64,000 nt of DNA from Volutella citrinella. Its lineage: Eukaryota > Ascomycota > Sordariomycetes > Hypocreales > Nectriaceae. The stretch lies in NCBI GenBank assembly GCA_034401135.1, contig JAWZSP010000006.1:372001-436000 (forward strand), written 5' to 3'. This document shows, piece after piece, positions 31,896 through 44,504 of this stretch. The translations under genes were made by a program, and so were the position numbers. The first letter of the stretch is position 1. Every line of letters begins with the position of its first letter. Under the pieces are notes generated by a model. That model saw only the letters and a program-made list of their open reading frames with translations, was not told the origin of the DNA and did not search any database.

Positions 31896-33118
31896 TCAAT
31901 CGACTTGCGGCCTCTCTGTACTCTTCAACCACTCCAGCGAGCTCATAACATATTCATACGTCAGCATCGTAACCGTGGCAGCCGGAACACTGCGCGCCAT
32001 GTTGACGCCCATCCCATTGTACAGCGCCCTCCAGCCTTCCTCTCGCACAATCTTTCGAAACGCATGAAAAACACCGCGATATTTTGGCTGCAGCAACATG
32101 CTGCGCAGGCCCCTATGTCGCAACCCGCCGAGCCCACCGAGGCCCTCCAAGAATTCAGCGCCTGGAATTGGACGTCGTTGGGTTTGCAGTCTGGTCCGAA
32201 TCACCTCGTGGGGATATGTGACGCTGCTCGCAATCGTTTTGGATAGCACAGAAGCCGCTGCAATGCGCAGCCAGTCCGATGTGTTGTTGCCGTCCTGGCG
32301 CGAAGCACCCAGTCCTCTCCCGGTGAATTGGGTCTTGAGATATTCATAGACTGGGAACTGGATTGCCGCGTGCGACAAGCCGAGCAGAGACGCGCGAAGA
32401 CCAGAGTAAAAGGCCCCTATTCCCTCCGTCATGTACATCTTGTAGGCCGCATCCAGTGCCGAATGATAATGCCAATGGGGCCTACAGGCCCTCCGCCGCA
32501 GGAATCGTCCATGTTTGAAAGGCCTATAGGGCTGAGAAATGAGGCGAACCCTGACTGTCCATATTGGGTTGGTAGCTACAGTTGATGCGAAGCCAGCGGC
32601 GACGGATGACATGATGTTGATCGTGTTGGGTCTTGATGAGAGCTCGGCTAAGAAAGTAGTCAGAGGTGCATCTACTCCAGCATGCCTCGAAAGTTCTGGA
32701 GATCCAACGACCAAGGCGACTGGGGTTTCTTACGGAATGACTGGCGGACCACAACCTTGGACTGGTTGTAGACGGTGAACCAGATGGCCCAAGTCGGGAG
32801 GTAGCCGAGGACCTGGGGCCCAACTCCTCGATACATTCCGCGCAGGCCTTCCTCCTTTAGAATGATGCGCACGGTTCTGAAGAACCCACGGTACAGCTCA
32901 TGATGGCTGCGTGAATGGGACGCCTTCAACGCATGGCTCCGGATGGGCACGAGGCTGCCTTGGGCCTGCAGCCGAACCTTGACCACGTCCAACGGGCAAG
33001 TGAAGACGCCAGACACGAGGCCACCGACGGCCCCGGACGCGGCATTGAGCTGCGAGTTTGTCGCCTTGTCAGCCCATGTCTTCAAGGGCGAAAGGCCCTT
33101 GGGCACATCGCGACCCAT
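31896..33118 (-). CDS. Mitochondrial carrier, NAD+ transporter (YIA6/NDT)-like
   Basis: Exons 33118-32734 and 32647-31896 give 378 residues; the 86-nt intron has GTAAGA, a CTGAC branch and TTCTTAG. Three mitochondrial-carrier repeats are visible through TCPLDVVKVRLQAQG, NPIWTVRVRLISQP and YPHEVIRTRLQTQR. The NPIW form of the second signature with GYLPTWAIWFTVY and YPHEV in the third is typical of the NAD+/folate/pyrimidine-nucleotide carrier branch, most like the YIA6/YEA6 NAD+ carriers. It sits in the inner membrane. NAD+ import is the best guess; a pyrimidine-nucleotide carrier (RIM2-like) is the main alternative. Confidence 0.88.
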
Positions 33119-34769
33119 CTTGGCGCATGCTCTGGAGCTGCTGACGGAGAAAACTGATTGAGGCTGGTTAGGAAATGAACATCTTTAACTTAGTGGGTCC
33201 GCCAGACATAATCAGTGGGTATGAGATGTCACGTGCGTTTTGTTGCAAAGCCTGCAAGGATTACAAAGGTCAGCAACACAATAAATCTCATCCATCGTCG
33301 TGATGGATCCTTTGGTCGTTAGCGGGAATCCTTCCGCAACCAACCTTCATCTCATCAAAAATACGTTAGGAGATACTCCATTCTGCTAATACTTGTAGTG
33401 GCAGTAGTACAGGTATAGATACTTATCACTGCCCAGTCTTTCTTAACTTGCATTGATGATAGCCTGTGCGGGACGAGCTGACAGGTAGTTTCTCTACGCC
33501 GCCGCTGGTGGGGATATTTCTGTGCAGCAGTCACCTTCTTAGCGCAACTAGACTAGCTCAATGTAGCAGGCTATTGTTGCAGCTCCAGGGCTGCGCAAAA
33601 ATCGTTGCATGTCACATTTAGGACACGTCAGTGTTCGTGCCAATCTCCACCATGTTGTGGGGGAGCTTCTGAGCATATCAAGGGTTTCTATCTTGTCTTG
33701 AAAGTTCATAGAGACGTGCTCGAACATCAAACTATCAGCCTTCGCCAGGTGACCATGTTAAATTATCACAATAGCCCACATCAGTTCAACCTCGACGTTG
33801 TCCAATCCGTCCCCCTCTAGTTCATCCATAACCAGCTTTCCTCTTGGCCATGCCTGGTTCGCCCATGATCTCCATGCTGGATACAAAGAGTGCTGATCTG
33901 CAAAATAAGAGACCTGAACCAAAAAGTAGCGTTAGGCAAAAGGAAGGCAGAAGCCTCAATTGCTCATAACCACCCACGCAAGCCTTGCGGAGACTCATAG
34001 AAGGCGGGAAGGCCAGGCTAAATAATTGTTTGTTGGATAGACTAGCTTGACAGGTAGGTAAAATATATCAAGGACGTGACCGCACAATCGGCGACGCAAC
34101 CAAGTCAGTGGGCAAGATGCAAATTAAGCGATCACGTTGTATTTGCGTACTTTGAGATTAAAATTCTTCCCTCTAGACAAATTTGGAAACTTCTAAACTG
34201 ACAGGGCATCAAGCTGAGGTTGAGCTATGTCATGAGCGACACCAATACCGAATTTATCAGTCATTACATTGTTCCAGCCGAGGATTTGTAGGATGCTGCC
34301 GTTGCATGGAAGCAAGTCTATACTCCTTGAAAGGTTCTTTCAGAGCACGGGTCTGACTCTGGACACCATAGATGCGTTAGAACAGTGGTGGGCGAAGAGA
34401 CAGCCTCGAAGATTCAAGTCTTGATGGGAGACGGCGCTATTAGTCTGTTTTGAAGCACGTAAACAAGAAACCAAAATTCAGAGGCGAGCCTGGGCCTGGG
34501 TTTTACATTGCATATTGTTTCTCTGATACGCGCCGCTTAGCAGTTTCTCTCAGTCACGTCTTGTCGCGGCTGAGGACAACTCATGCCAACGCGCTTTTCT
34601 CGGCGCTGTCAATCTGACGTCGATACGTTGCAGAGAGACAGAACAACCGCAGCGTGTAGAAAACAGCTGTTCAAGACTGTCATCCATTGCCTGCCTTGAC
34701 TATCCTACATATTCATTACATGAGGCGCTTGTTCAGATACCTTATCCAGCTCATTCATATCAGCTCCAA
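33119..34769. other. Large intergenic region, no gene seen
   Basis: About 1.65 kb without supportable coding on either strand. It is moderately AT-rich with no obvious repeats. It holds the promoter of the carrier gene and the 3' region of the Zn2Cys6 gene. Confidence 0.4.
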
Positions 34770-37117
34770 TCATTCCTTGATTTGAAACGGAAAATTATCC
34801 CAATGAGAAATATTAATCGTTTCCCAGTTAACATTGAACTCGGGGTCAATCTGAATCGTATCGGGCCATTTCGTAGGATCATCCGGCAGCGTGCAGATGG
34901 AATTCAGCGTCGCGTCATCCAGCATCGTATTCGCCCACGAGTCATTCCTGCTCCCATCATTCTCGCGCCCAGCGCTGGCAAGCGGTGACCCAAGGGAGAC
35001 GAGCTTCGAAACGTAGCGACTTGCGCGGCGTGAGGCTATCCTCGAATGACGCTCGGCGATGGCGGTGGAGAGGGACGTGAGGATGTCGAGGTAGTGTGCG
35101 GCCTGGGGGCTCCTGGCTGCTAGGAAGGCGAGGACTTGCTTGCAGCTCTCAAATGTGCGCTCGACTTCGTAGTTTGCGCCCACCTTGGCGAAGCTTTCTA
35201 CCCCGAGGACGAGACCGGCAGCGAAGACCAGTGCTCTGCGATGGATGGTTAGTCAAGGCTTAGGATTAACAGGGATATGATCAAACTCACTTCATAATGC
35301 ACATGTTGCTCTGAAGCAGTCCTAGATTCAGTGCCTCAACACATATCTGCGCCAGATACATGGACGCATCGAGACAAGCATCCGCCAGCGGGGACTGCTG
35401 GCCGTCCGGGTCCTTTTGTACCGTCAAGGCCGAGATGAAGAGCGGTCGGGTCGCCAATGCCACTGCAAAGTAGTAGAGACACGAGACATGCACGACGCCA
35501 ATAGCCCCCTTGTTCGCCTCGAGAGACAGACTACTCGGCCCAATCGGGTTTCCCGACGGACTCTGCTTGAGCGAGGGCGGCAACTCGCGCTTCCACTGGT
35601 CAATATCCTGCAGAAGCCGCTCGACGGTGGAGGGGTGGACGTCCTGCTCGCAGTACAGCTTGTTGTTGATTTCATCAATGATGGAGACGATTTTGTGAGC
35701 GGCAATCATGCAATTAAGGCTGTGGTCGTTGGCATCGGCTGAGAGGCTGCTGAAGACGGGGATCAGGTCCTCGGGGATGCCCACCGTTGTTGCTGGCCGG
35801 CCGAGGAGCGAGTTGACGAGCTTGTCGCCGATGCGGACCGTCATCCACACACGCAGCCTCAGTCGGTCTTTTGCATCCAGCTCGTACTTGTCTGCGTACG
35901 AGCTCGGACTGTGCAGGCCAAGCGCAATGGCAGCCCTGGCGGCGACGGACAGGTACATGTATGCCGTGTTCCTCCGACACTCGCCGAGCATGTAGAAGGC
36001 GAGGAGGAGATATGTCCTCACCATTTCGAGATCTGGGTCCTGAATCATTTCGGACAATGCCTGACGCTGTGCTCCGCGGAAGAAGGCTCGGCCGATGCTT
36101 TGAGCATCTTCGTCGGACGTGCATTGGGCGCCAATAGCAACGACCAGATCCAAGCTTGCCGCTTGTAGAGGACTGAGACGTGAAGTAGAAGAGTTGTCAC
36201 GGACCTCACCCTCTGCGGCACTGCGTATCATGGGCCCGCTGCCACTTGTCGCGATGCACGACTCTAGCTCGGGATTGTCAAAGATGTCGATGAACGCTTC
36301 CGTCTAGTGACTGTCAGAGTAGATTCCAGATGACAAGGCAGACTTTTGATGCTCACCACTGCAAAGTAACATTGAAGGTACTGTAGCTTCTTCTCGGCAC
36401 TGATGCCCATGGCAAGATCCCTGGTAGTCGGTGGGCATTCGATCTCGAGCATGTTCTCGCTCTCTTTGGTGCGTTCCGAGAAGGCCGACGGCCCGATCTG
36501 TGCGGCCACGACTCGTCGCACGGTCTCGAGAAAGGCAATCGAAGCTGCCCCTCCAATGTACACTACATCTGTGAGTGAGAAGAAAGGCCAAGGGCGTGGG
36601 TTGTGGATCTCGACGTACCTCGTTCTCCATGCGAGCTGAGGAGCATCCGTGGACCGTTTGCGACCAGCGCAACCTCCTTCCGCGGAGTCAGGTCAGATGT
36701 CGTCGAAACGGCTGGGCAGTGCGCGCGATAGCTGCCCGTATCATCGTCCTCTTCTCTCGAGTCCGAAGGCGAGGGCAACCGGAACATGTTGGAGTTGGGC
36801 GCCATCTCGGCGCTGGGCAAGTTGTCCAGCACAGCCGAAGGACTCGGGAGCACGGCCGTGATTGTGTCCTGGGTAGAAGCGACGGACGCTTGCGACATGG
36901 AAGCGTCCGACTGGCGGGTTGTCCGGGAATCGTCGTGGTGCTTGCGACTCCGAAAGCCCCTGGGGAGATATGTGATGACGCAGTCGTGCTGCAATCCGCG
37001 GCGTAGACATTGCGCGCAGGGGGCTGTGCCGCTGCACTTCTTCTTGGTCTCGCGGCAGAAGGAACAGGCCTCGGCGGCTCTCTTGCGCTGGCTGTCTTGG
37101 ACCTTGGGGCGCGGCAT
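34770..37117 (-). CDS. Zn2Cys6 transcription factor
   Basis: Four exons, starting at 37117 and ending at 34770; introns lie near 36556-36605, 36307-36356 and 35236-35293. The zinc cluster at residues 17-46 is ACSFCRETKKKC then C-x2-C-x8-C, with all six cysteines (C-x2-C-x6-C-x5-C-x2-C-x8-C). The central fungal_trans region has LLAFYMLGECRRNTAYMYLS, AARAAIALGLHSPSSY and RLRVWMTVRIGDKLVNSLLG, typical of this family. Joins restore ERDVVYIGGAASIAF and CIMKALVFAAG. It is divergent from the SDR/monooxygenase genes that follow and is the likely regulator of that catabolic group (inference). Confidence 0.88.
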
Positions 37118-38810
37118 GTCGTCGTGGATGGTGGTTGGTGTCTAGATGAAGCACGAGGCCGGCGCCTGGTGTTGCGAGGATGTCCAGCTTGTCGGGGTTG
37201 GCTCGCCACAATCAAGCACCAGTGGACACTGCACAGTCTGCGGGGATTCGAGCTTGGTCTCGCCTCGTCATGCCTATCGGCTTGGCTTATCTGGGGTTGG
37301 TGGGCCCAAGTTGGCGCCGCCCCTCTTGGTGTAGATTGGGGAAGTGGAGAGAGCCCGTGCATAAAGTTCCGGCCTGTCGACTTGGACTTGGTTTGTCTGG
37401 GCCTACCCTACGTCTGCTGGGTTCTTCATCGAGGGCATTCATGACTAGGTAGGGTCTAGGCTACCCAATGGGCGCAATGCCGATTACAGTGCCTACAGGT
37501 GATGTGGACGCACGACCAGAGTCGGGTCCGGGTAGACGGAGGAAACTAGCCAGCTGAGGCTAGCAGACTGGTGCTGGTGGGGGGCTGCACATAGATAACG
37601 ATGTGTTACCCTACGTGCGTCGTTTCAATTTATGTGCTGCTGAGCAATTGACTGACTGATGGACGTCAAATCACAGGCGTTTCCATTTCTTCTATCTCAG
37701 CTCTTCAGCTTCCCTCAACTGTCGCAATTGATTGCCAATGTTATTTATTAAGACCCAAGGGATGCAGAGGAGTGGCTGTTGGTTCCAAGATATTTTAGCA
37801 GAGCTCAAACCTCGTGTTCCATGCAATGAATGACAAATTCCTATCTGCAGCTCGATGGTCTTGGACAACACCCCCTTGAAATAGAACTGCACAGCTCCTG
37901 CAACGATCTGCGTCCATGCATCATCCCTCAGTCCGCAAGGAACCCCCCACTGTTATCTTGAGGCCCTGTTCGTGCCAACCCGGTAGCCGAGTGATGGCTG
38001 CGACAGTATCACACCGACACCGACTGTGATTCGCGGCGAGCGATGTAGATGCGCCTCAAGCTGCAAACTCAGCCAGCCGCACGCAGCCAAGCCTCCCGCC
38101 CCTCAGCCGACCGTAATAATCCAAGACAATGGGGCGCGGCTCCGGGTACCACACAACCGAGGTAGTACAGTGTGGTGCGTTATCCGCCTAGCGCAAGCCA
38201 CACCGGCTATTGCACCAGACAGTGCGATACCCGCCCACTGCCAGCCCACAGCAGGCCCGATAGGTCTGCGCTTTGGTGGCAGTTGAGGAGAATAGCGGGC
38301 CAGGCTGCCCCTATGCTCTCCCGGATCGTCTCTGGCCGCGTAACTTGACATTGGCTTTCGGGACGGAGCTTATCTCAATTCCCGGATCCTATAGCGTGCT
38401 TCCAGTCCGCAAGCAGCTTGGTGACGCCAACCTCTGCGAATCCAGGGCAGGCGTATCACTGTCCAAGGCTCCCAGCAGCAAGACAGTGCATCAAAGCGGA
38501 TAAAGCACCCGGCAGGCAATCCCCGCTCACAAGCAGCCACACCACAAGTGGCGGCAGGGGACCTCCTCAGGCTTGAGCGCGGGCTGGCGGCGGCAACCTG
38601 CAGCAGAAAGTCATTAATTATTATGTGGTGGCTGTGGTGTGCCGTCAAGCTAGATGGAGCGGGGCATTTCGGCAAAGGGCAATAAAACCATCATCACTCT
38701 TATTCGAGGCTGGCCTCAATCCGTCTATCACGAACAGCACATCCGGGAGAATCGTCACGGCATTATTTTCATCCGCCATATTTCATCCATCACTCTCACA
38801 ATCGCCCATC
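37118..38810. promoter_or_regulatory. Divergent intergenic region regulator / SDR
   Basis: About 1.7 kb separates the Zn2Cys6 gene and the SDR gene. Several CGG/CCG triplets are present but no strong repeat arrangement was identified. No gene was seen. Confidence 0.4.
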
Positions 38811-39688
38811 ATGTCGTACACGATCAACGATGTGCGCCCGACATTTGAGCTCACTGGGCGAACGTACGTGGTGACGGGCGGAGCCCAGGGCATTGGCTTC
38901 GCCATATCACGAGCCATCTGTGAAATGGGCGGGAATGTCGCCGTCTGGGACATTCAATCAAAGCCCGTCGACGAGTTTGAGACGCTCAGCTCCAGATTTG
39001 GCGCTCAAACGCTCTACATCCAAACAGATGTGACCAAGCAGGAGGCTCTCGAGCAGTCCTTCCAGAAGACGTTGGATAAGTTCAAGACCATTGACGGATG
39101 TGTGCCTGCGGCTGGTATTGCCATCGACAAGCCGTTTGTGGATCAGTCTTGGGACGAGTTTAACAGGATCCAGGAGATCAATGTAAGATCTATTAATAGA
39201 TGTTTAGATCTGCCGATGCTGACATTGACCAGGTTCGGGGAACATTCTTCACAGTCCAATTGGTCACCAAAGAACTCATCAAACAGAAAAAGCAAGGAAG
39301 TATTCTCCTCATTGCTTCCCAATCAGCACACATTGCCCTGCCCGGCTATAGAATGGCCGCATACAATGCATCCAAGGGTGCAGTCATGATGCTAGCCAAG
39401 GTGCTTGGTGTCGAGCTGGCGCCCCATGGTATCCGCGTGAATACCATCTCGCCTGGCTTTGTAGACTCGGAAATGACCAAGAATGTCCGCGATGCCAAGG
39501 GGAAGCGAGAGGGAGAGCAGATGTGGCTTGCACCGCCCAACCAGCGGCTCAGCACGCAGAATGATCTCACGGGCGCGGCGATTTATCTGCTCAGTGATGC
39601 TTCACGGCATACTACCTCTGCTGATATCGCGATTACGGGAGGACTTCATGCCGGCACCATTGATGGGTTGATTAGCTATGAGAAGTAG
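38811..39688 (+). CDS. Short-chain dehydrogenase/reductase
   Basis: Exons 38811-39182 and 39233-39688 give 275 residues. It has the Rossmann glycine motif TGGAQGIG at about residue 26, and the acidic residue in AVWDI suggests NAD(H) preference. AAG is present in place of NNAG, the catalytic Ser is in IASQSAH, and YNASKGAV carries Tyr-x3-Lys. NTISPGFV and the C-terminal AIYLLSDASRHTTSADIAIT follow. It resembles polyol/sorbose reductase-type SDRs. Set between the regulator and a flavin monooxygenase, it may oxidise an alcohol to the ketone used by the monooxygenase (inference). Confidence 0.9.
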
Positions 39689-40496
39689 ACAGTAATTGCA
39701 TCATCATTTGAGTCAGAAAGTACATGAATGCCTCGCGGGTTATAGACTACAGGCGTGATACCCGTCTTCATAGATAGTAGCCACGGAGCCTATCCGAATG
39801 CAGTGACCCGAAAACATCATCAGCTATCGCCGTATCAGCAACCCAGTCGAGTACAGCCCAGCAAAACGGCCGCCATCGCCACTAGCCCGGAGCTTGGTGC
39901 CCCCTCCCCAATCGCCGGGGCGGCACAGGAAGGTTCATGCCCATGCTAGCCCACGATAACCCGTCGCGTCCGTAGCCGACGGTGTTGGCAGTGGACTAAA
40001 TGGGTAGACCACGCAGCCCACCTTCGCGTAAATCGCTCGACACACGACAACCAACCCAGGGGCGTCGGCAAAGAACCCTGGCAGCCGTATCGCACACTGA
40101 CCCACGCAAGCTGCCCAAGGGCATGGTCCGTGTACAGGACTAGTGAAGCATAGCCAGGGAGGTTTATCAGTGCTTCTCCGCAGAGCTGAGGGCGCTACCG
40201 AGCAGAAACCTGGGGTAGCAAGACAGCCCTCGAGAGCGATATCCGCCCCCGTCCTTCGCCAGTTCCCTCTCACAGCCTGTTCTCCTGCTGGCACCAATCG
40301 AACCTTTTTGGTATCTTGCCGCAGCCCGTATCCGACAATCTCATCATTGGTGCGGTGTACCAGTCCATAAAGCACACCTCTGCCACCAGGAGATTGGCGA
40401 CACTTGGCATCCTGCTCCATCGACAGCCTCAGCTCATTCATTAGACCAAAATCACACCACCATACTGCATGCCCCGAAGCTGTAGATCCACGAAAC
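39689..40496. promoter_or_regulatory. SDR-monooxygenase intergenic region
   Basis: About 800 bp. A long minus-strand open frame here lacks any family character and is antisense to the 5' region of the monooxygenase; nothing else was seen. Confidence 0.4.
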
Positions 40497-42253
40497 ATGA
40501 GCGACACGTATGATATCGTTGTGATTGGTGCCGGTAAGCATTCTACATGGCCCTCATGATACATAAACAACAGGAAATCTGAGATGTGATACCGCTAGGC
40601 TGGTTCGGCCTCGCTGCCGCCAAAGCAGCCTCCCAGATGATGCCAGACCGGTCCCTGGCCATCCTCGAGAGCGCCGAGTCGTGCGGCGGCACCTGGAGCA
40701 AGAACCGCCTCTACCCGGGCCTCAAGTCGAACAACATGGTTGGCACGTACGAATACCCCGACTTCCCCATGCTCGAGGCCAAGTACGGCGTCAAGCCCAA
40801 CAACCACATCCCAGGCGCCGTGCTGCACCAGTACCTGACGGATTTCGCCCACCACTTTGGCTTCCACGACAAGATCCAGTTCCACACAAAGGTCGACGTG
40901 GTTGAGCCTGCGGGAGATGCCTGGAAGCTGTTCGTCACTGGGCCGTTGGGAGAGCGGACCGTCGTGGCTAAGAAGCTCATCTTGGCGACGGGCTTGACTT
41001 CGACGCCCAACATGCCGACTTACCATGGCAGCGAGACCCTTGGTGCGCCGCTATTCCATGCTAAGGATTTCTGCGCCCAGGCCCCGAATCTGAAGGACAT
41101 CAAGAACTCGGTCGTCGTGGGCGGCGCCAAATCCGCCTTTGACGTCGCCTACGCGCTGGTGCAAGACGGCTCGACTGTCGATCTTGTCATCAGAGACGAC
41201 GGCCACGGCCCCGTCTGGATCGCCCCTGCTTTCGTCACACCCTTCAAAGTGCGCCTCGACCAGCTTCTGCTGATCCGCTGGCTGACATGGATGGCCCCAT
41301 GCCCCTGGGGCGGCGAGGACGGGTTCGGCGGCATGAGAGGCTTTCTCCACGGCACTGCCATTGGACGCTTCTTCGTCGATCTGTTTTGGAAAATCCTATC
41401 TGCCGACGTTATCAAGGCAAACGGCTACGACACGCACCCAGAGCTGAAGAAGCTCAAGCCCTGGCACTCGGCGTTCTGGATTGGCAGTGGTCTCAGCATT
41501 CTTAACTACCAGACACCGTTGTTTGACCTGGTCAAGGAGGGAAAAATCAGAGTCCACATTGGCCAGATTGACCACATGGAGCACAAGACTGTTGTTCTAG
41601 CGGACGGCTCGAGGCTGCAAGCTGATGTTGTCATCTGCTCGACTGGCTGGAAGAAGGAATCGCCCATCAAGTTCCAAGGCCTTGGACCGCACCAGTTTGG
41701 TCTGAAGCTGTCTCAGGCCGAGAAGACGGAGCTCAACGCCAAGACGGACGAGGATGTGCTCAAAATGTTCCCCCGCCTTAGGGACCAGCCCAAGCTTCGA
41801 TTTACACCCAAGACGTCTGACCCCCTCCGCTTGTATCGCTTCATCGTTCCCTCGGACCACGTCTTTTCTAGGAACATTGCCTTTGCGGGTTCCGTCTCCA
41901 GTGTCAGCACCGCTCTCTGCGCTACCGTTCAGGGACACTGGATTGCCGCCTATCTGTCCAACAGACTTGATCGTTTGGCCAGCAACAGCCAGGAGATTAC
42001 CGATGAGATTATGCTTCACACGCAATGGGGCAAGTGGCGTTATCCATGTGGATATGGAGCCAGCTTGCCCGACTTTGTTTTCGAAGGCTTGCCGTATATC
42101 GATATGCTGCTGAGGGACATGGGTATCAAGAATAACAGGAAGAGGGGCTTCTTTGAAGAACTGACCAAGCCGTACCTGCCCAAGGATTTGAAGGGACTGG
42201 TGGAGGAGTGGCAGGCGAGCCACCAAGGCCAGCCGATCAAGGCTGACCCCTGA
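40497..42253 (+). CDS. FAD-dependent monooxygenase (FMO / Baeyer-Villiger-like)
   Basis: Exons 40497-40533 and 40599-42253 give 563 residues. The intron interrupts the FAD-binding motif, which is restored as VVIGAGWFGL. GGTWSKNRLYPGL and FHAKDF match FMO/BVMO proteins. A second nucleotide-binding site is modified to VVVGGAKSAFDVAY for NADPH, and VVICSTGWKKE matches the ATG-type linker motif. The strict Baeyer-Villiger FxGxxxHxxxW motif is not clearly present, so a heteroatom- or N-oxidising FMO remains possible. With the adjacent SDR and secreted carboxylesterase it suggests oxidation of a ketone or aromatic substrate followed by ester cleavage (inference). Confidence 0.88.
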
Positions 42254-42788
42254 ATGTACTGTTGTTTTCATGTCAGATAGTACTCTAGTTATTTCTTCTT
42301 GCTTGACTACTGGAACTAGCCAGTTGGGTGTGTGTAGACAAAGCAACATCTTGAGCAAAATTGATTTTCTGAGTTGAGAGAATGACTTCAATGCATAGCG
42401 GCGACTCAATGCGATTGCCAAGGTCTATTTAGCCTAGAAATATTCGCACACTGATATTCAAGAGCTCTGGGTTACGCGGTCCATTGTTATTGAAGTCCGT
42501 GTATTTACAATTAGCGAGTGGTCGTTCGGTGAGCCGCTCTATCGACTTCTAATAAAACCGATCTATGAGTGGTCAAGCTATAAAAATAAGTGCAGTTAAT
42601 CGAGCTAGAATCATCCGCACCCCAAGCTCAAATATGGAATTGTCTGTAGTGTCTCTTCATAAAATGAATTAAAATCGGAGGAGTCGTTATAGTCCTCATA
42701 ATCCGAGCCCGGCAGATGTTGTGGTACACCATAACTCGCTTAGCAGAAAAAAAAAAAAACTAACACTCTCTCTTTCAAAATACCTACC
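42254..42788. other. Convergent 3' region with poly-A run
   Basis: AT-rich spacer between convergent genes. A run of about 14 A residues lies at 42753-42766. No coding seen. Confidence 0.5.
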
Positions 42789-44504
42789 CTACATGGTAAG
42801 CTGTGGAACATGATTCTTGATCCAGTCATAAGAGTCCGATCGGAAATCATCCTTGACAAACTTCTGGAACAGTGGGTAGAGGTTCAACAGTTGCTTCGAC
42901 TCATGCCACTGCGGCCACTTTGGCGAATCGCTGTTGACGTTGGGGTCGAGGTAGTGCACAAAGGAGAGATAGTAGTGGTGCATAGTGTGCGTGGCGTAGT
43001 CGTATGGAACGCCAAACACAATGTGGAAGATGTCGCCCCCATGGACTGATCCTAGAATCGGCACGCCGTAGAAGTATGACGACATGTAAGACCAGGCTGG
43101 CAGCTCGGGGTATACCTTGTGGCGCGCCTCAAGGAAATAACGCCGACTGAGGGTGAAAGCCAAATCACCCAAGATGGCAGCCAGGCGCTTGAACTGAGGA
43201 TACCAATTGTTGAAGATACCAGTACGGAACGGCGAACCGTCTTCGGTGATGGTCTGATATGTCGCGACCAGTTCGTCCATATCCTGCAATGTGGCATGGG
43301 GAAACCAGAACGTTTTCAAGTACTCTGCAACCTGGGCCTTTGTGGTGATGTTTGGATGCATCAGTGACCAGAGAGTGCCCTCGTCTTCTTCGTCGCCGAT
43401 GATAATCGGGACCTTGGCAAACTTGCCCTCTGCGAGAAGCTTCTCTGGGGACTTGGTCAGGACTTTTCCATCGGGTCGGGGCAGGAACTTGAGTGAAATG
43501 GACTGGTATCCGGTGAAAGTTGGAAATTCCGCAATGGCGCCAAGCAGTGTCTTCATTTCCACGCCGCGGAGGCATTCAAGGGTGTCTGCAGCACCCGAAC
43601 ACCCGGTTGTCCCCACAATTTGGTCATATATCCCTTGTGCCTTTGGGCTGTCCAGAGGATCGACCGGCACAATGCTGCCCGAGTTCATGATGCCGGCTCG
43701 GAACAGTGGCTTGCCTTTGTATGTGTTGTCTCCATCGTACAGCAGGAGATGATCAAATACCGAGATAGAACCCGCAGATTCGCCCCAGATGGTGACCTTG
43801 TCAGGATCCCCACCAAAAGCTGCGATGTTGTCGGCCACCCACTTCATTGCTTGTCGCTGGTCCAACAGGCCAAGGTTGCCGACACCGGCTTTCTGGACCT
43901 CTTTGCCTGCCAGAAAGCCGAAACCACCCGCCCGATATGTTGCAGCGACAAAGATGATGGGCTTTTTATTGACGATGGAATCCGTAACCATGGGAATGCC
44001 CTCGCCTGGGATGGTGAAGCCCATCTGGAAGCCTCCTCCATGCATCCAGAAAAGGACAGGAAGCTTTGCAGTCCGGTCGACCCCTGCTGGACGAAACACG
44101 TTCAGGTAGAGACAATCCTCTTTGATGACTGTAGGTGTTTGAAATAGAGAAGTGTTGCTGAGCACCATCAAGGCCTCCCTTGCCAAGGGTATGTTGTTGA
44201 GAGCACTCCAATCAAGATAATTCTGAGGACACGACGGCCCCGGAATCACGGCATCGATCCTGCCGAGAGACTTGTCCGGGTTTAATGGCTGTGGAACATT
44301 CAGTCGTAGCTTTCCTTCCGGTGGCTGCGCGAATGGGATCCCATTGAAGACCTCTACGGGCCCAAGGGGAACTCCCACAATAGTTGCATCTGGTGATGGA
44401 ATGACCACGGTATGGCTGCCAGCGCGTTTGACGGTTTCGTCGGCCAGTACTGCCCCCATAAAAGATAGGAGGATACAGCTGAAAGGAAATAGATCGACCT
44501 TCAT
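42789..44504 (-). CDS. Secreted type-B carboxylesterase
   Basis: Single exon, 571 residues from the ATG at 44504. The start MKVDLFPFSCILLSFMGAVL is a good signal peptide; the frame extends upstream to 44639 but that leader would hide the signal sequence. Family motifs in order: FNGIPFAQPPEGKLR, EDCLYLNVFRP, oxyanion-hole MHGGGF, the nucleophile elbow WGESAGS, and the His region SVHGGDIFHIVFGVP. It hydrolyses carboxylic esters outside the cell or in the secretory pathway. It is convergent with the monooxygenase. Confidence 0.92.
   Translation of the reverse strand: MKVDLFPFSCILLSFMGAVLADETVKRAGSHTVVIPSPDATIVGVPLGPVEVFNGIPFAQPPEGKLRLNVPQPLNPDKSLGRIDAVIPGPSCPQNYLDWSALNNIPLAREALMVLSNTSLFQTPTVIKEDCLYLNVFRPAGVDRTAKLPVLFWMHGGGFQMGFTIPGEGIPMVTDSIVNKKPIIFVAATYRAGGFGFLAGKEVQKAGVGNLGLLDQRQAMKWVADNIAAFGGDPDKVTIWGESAGSISVFDHLLLYDGDNTYKGKPLFRAGIMNSGSIVPVDPLDSPKAQGIYDQIVGTTGCSGAADTLECLRGVEMKTLLGAIAEFPTFTGYQSISLKFLPRPDGKVLTKSPEKLLAEGKFAKVPIIIGDEEDEGTLWSLMHPNITTKAQVAEYLKTFWFPHATLQDMDELVATYQTITEDGSPFRTGIFNNWYPQFKRLAAILGDLAFTLSRRYFLEARHKVYPELPAWSYMSSYFYGVPILGSVHGGDIFHIVFGVPYDYATHTMHHYYLSFVHYLDPNVNSDSPKWPQWHESKQLLNLYPLFQKFVKDDFRSDSYDWIKNHVPQLTM

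Noticed and set aside
32696..32733. A 38-nt intron in the mitochondrial carrier
   Set aside because: Too short for a fungal intron. The 86-nt intron ending at 32648 has a better branch site and acceptor and removes a non-carrier segment.
39935..40570. 211-residue minus-strand open frame before the monooxygenase
   Set aside because: No family features; it overlaps the well-supported first exon and promoter of the monooxygenase.
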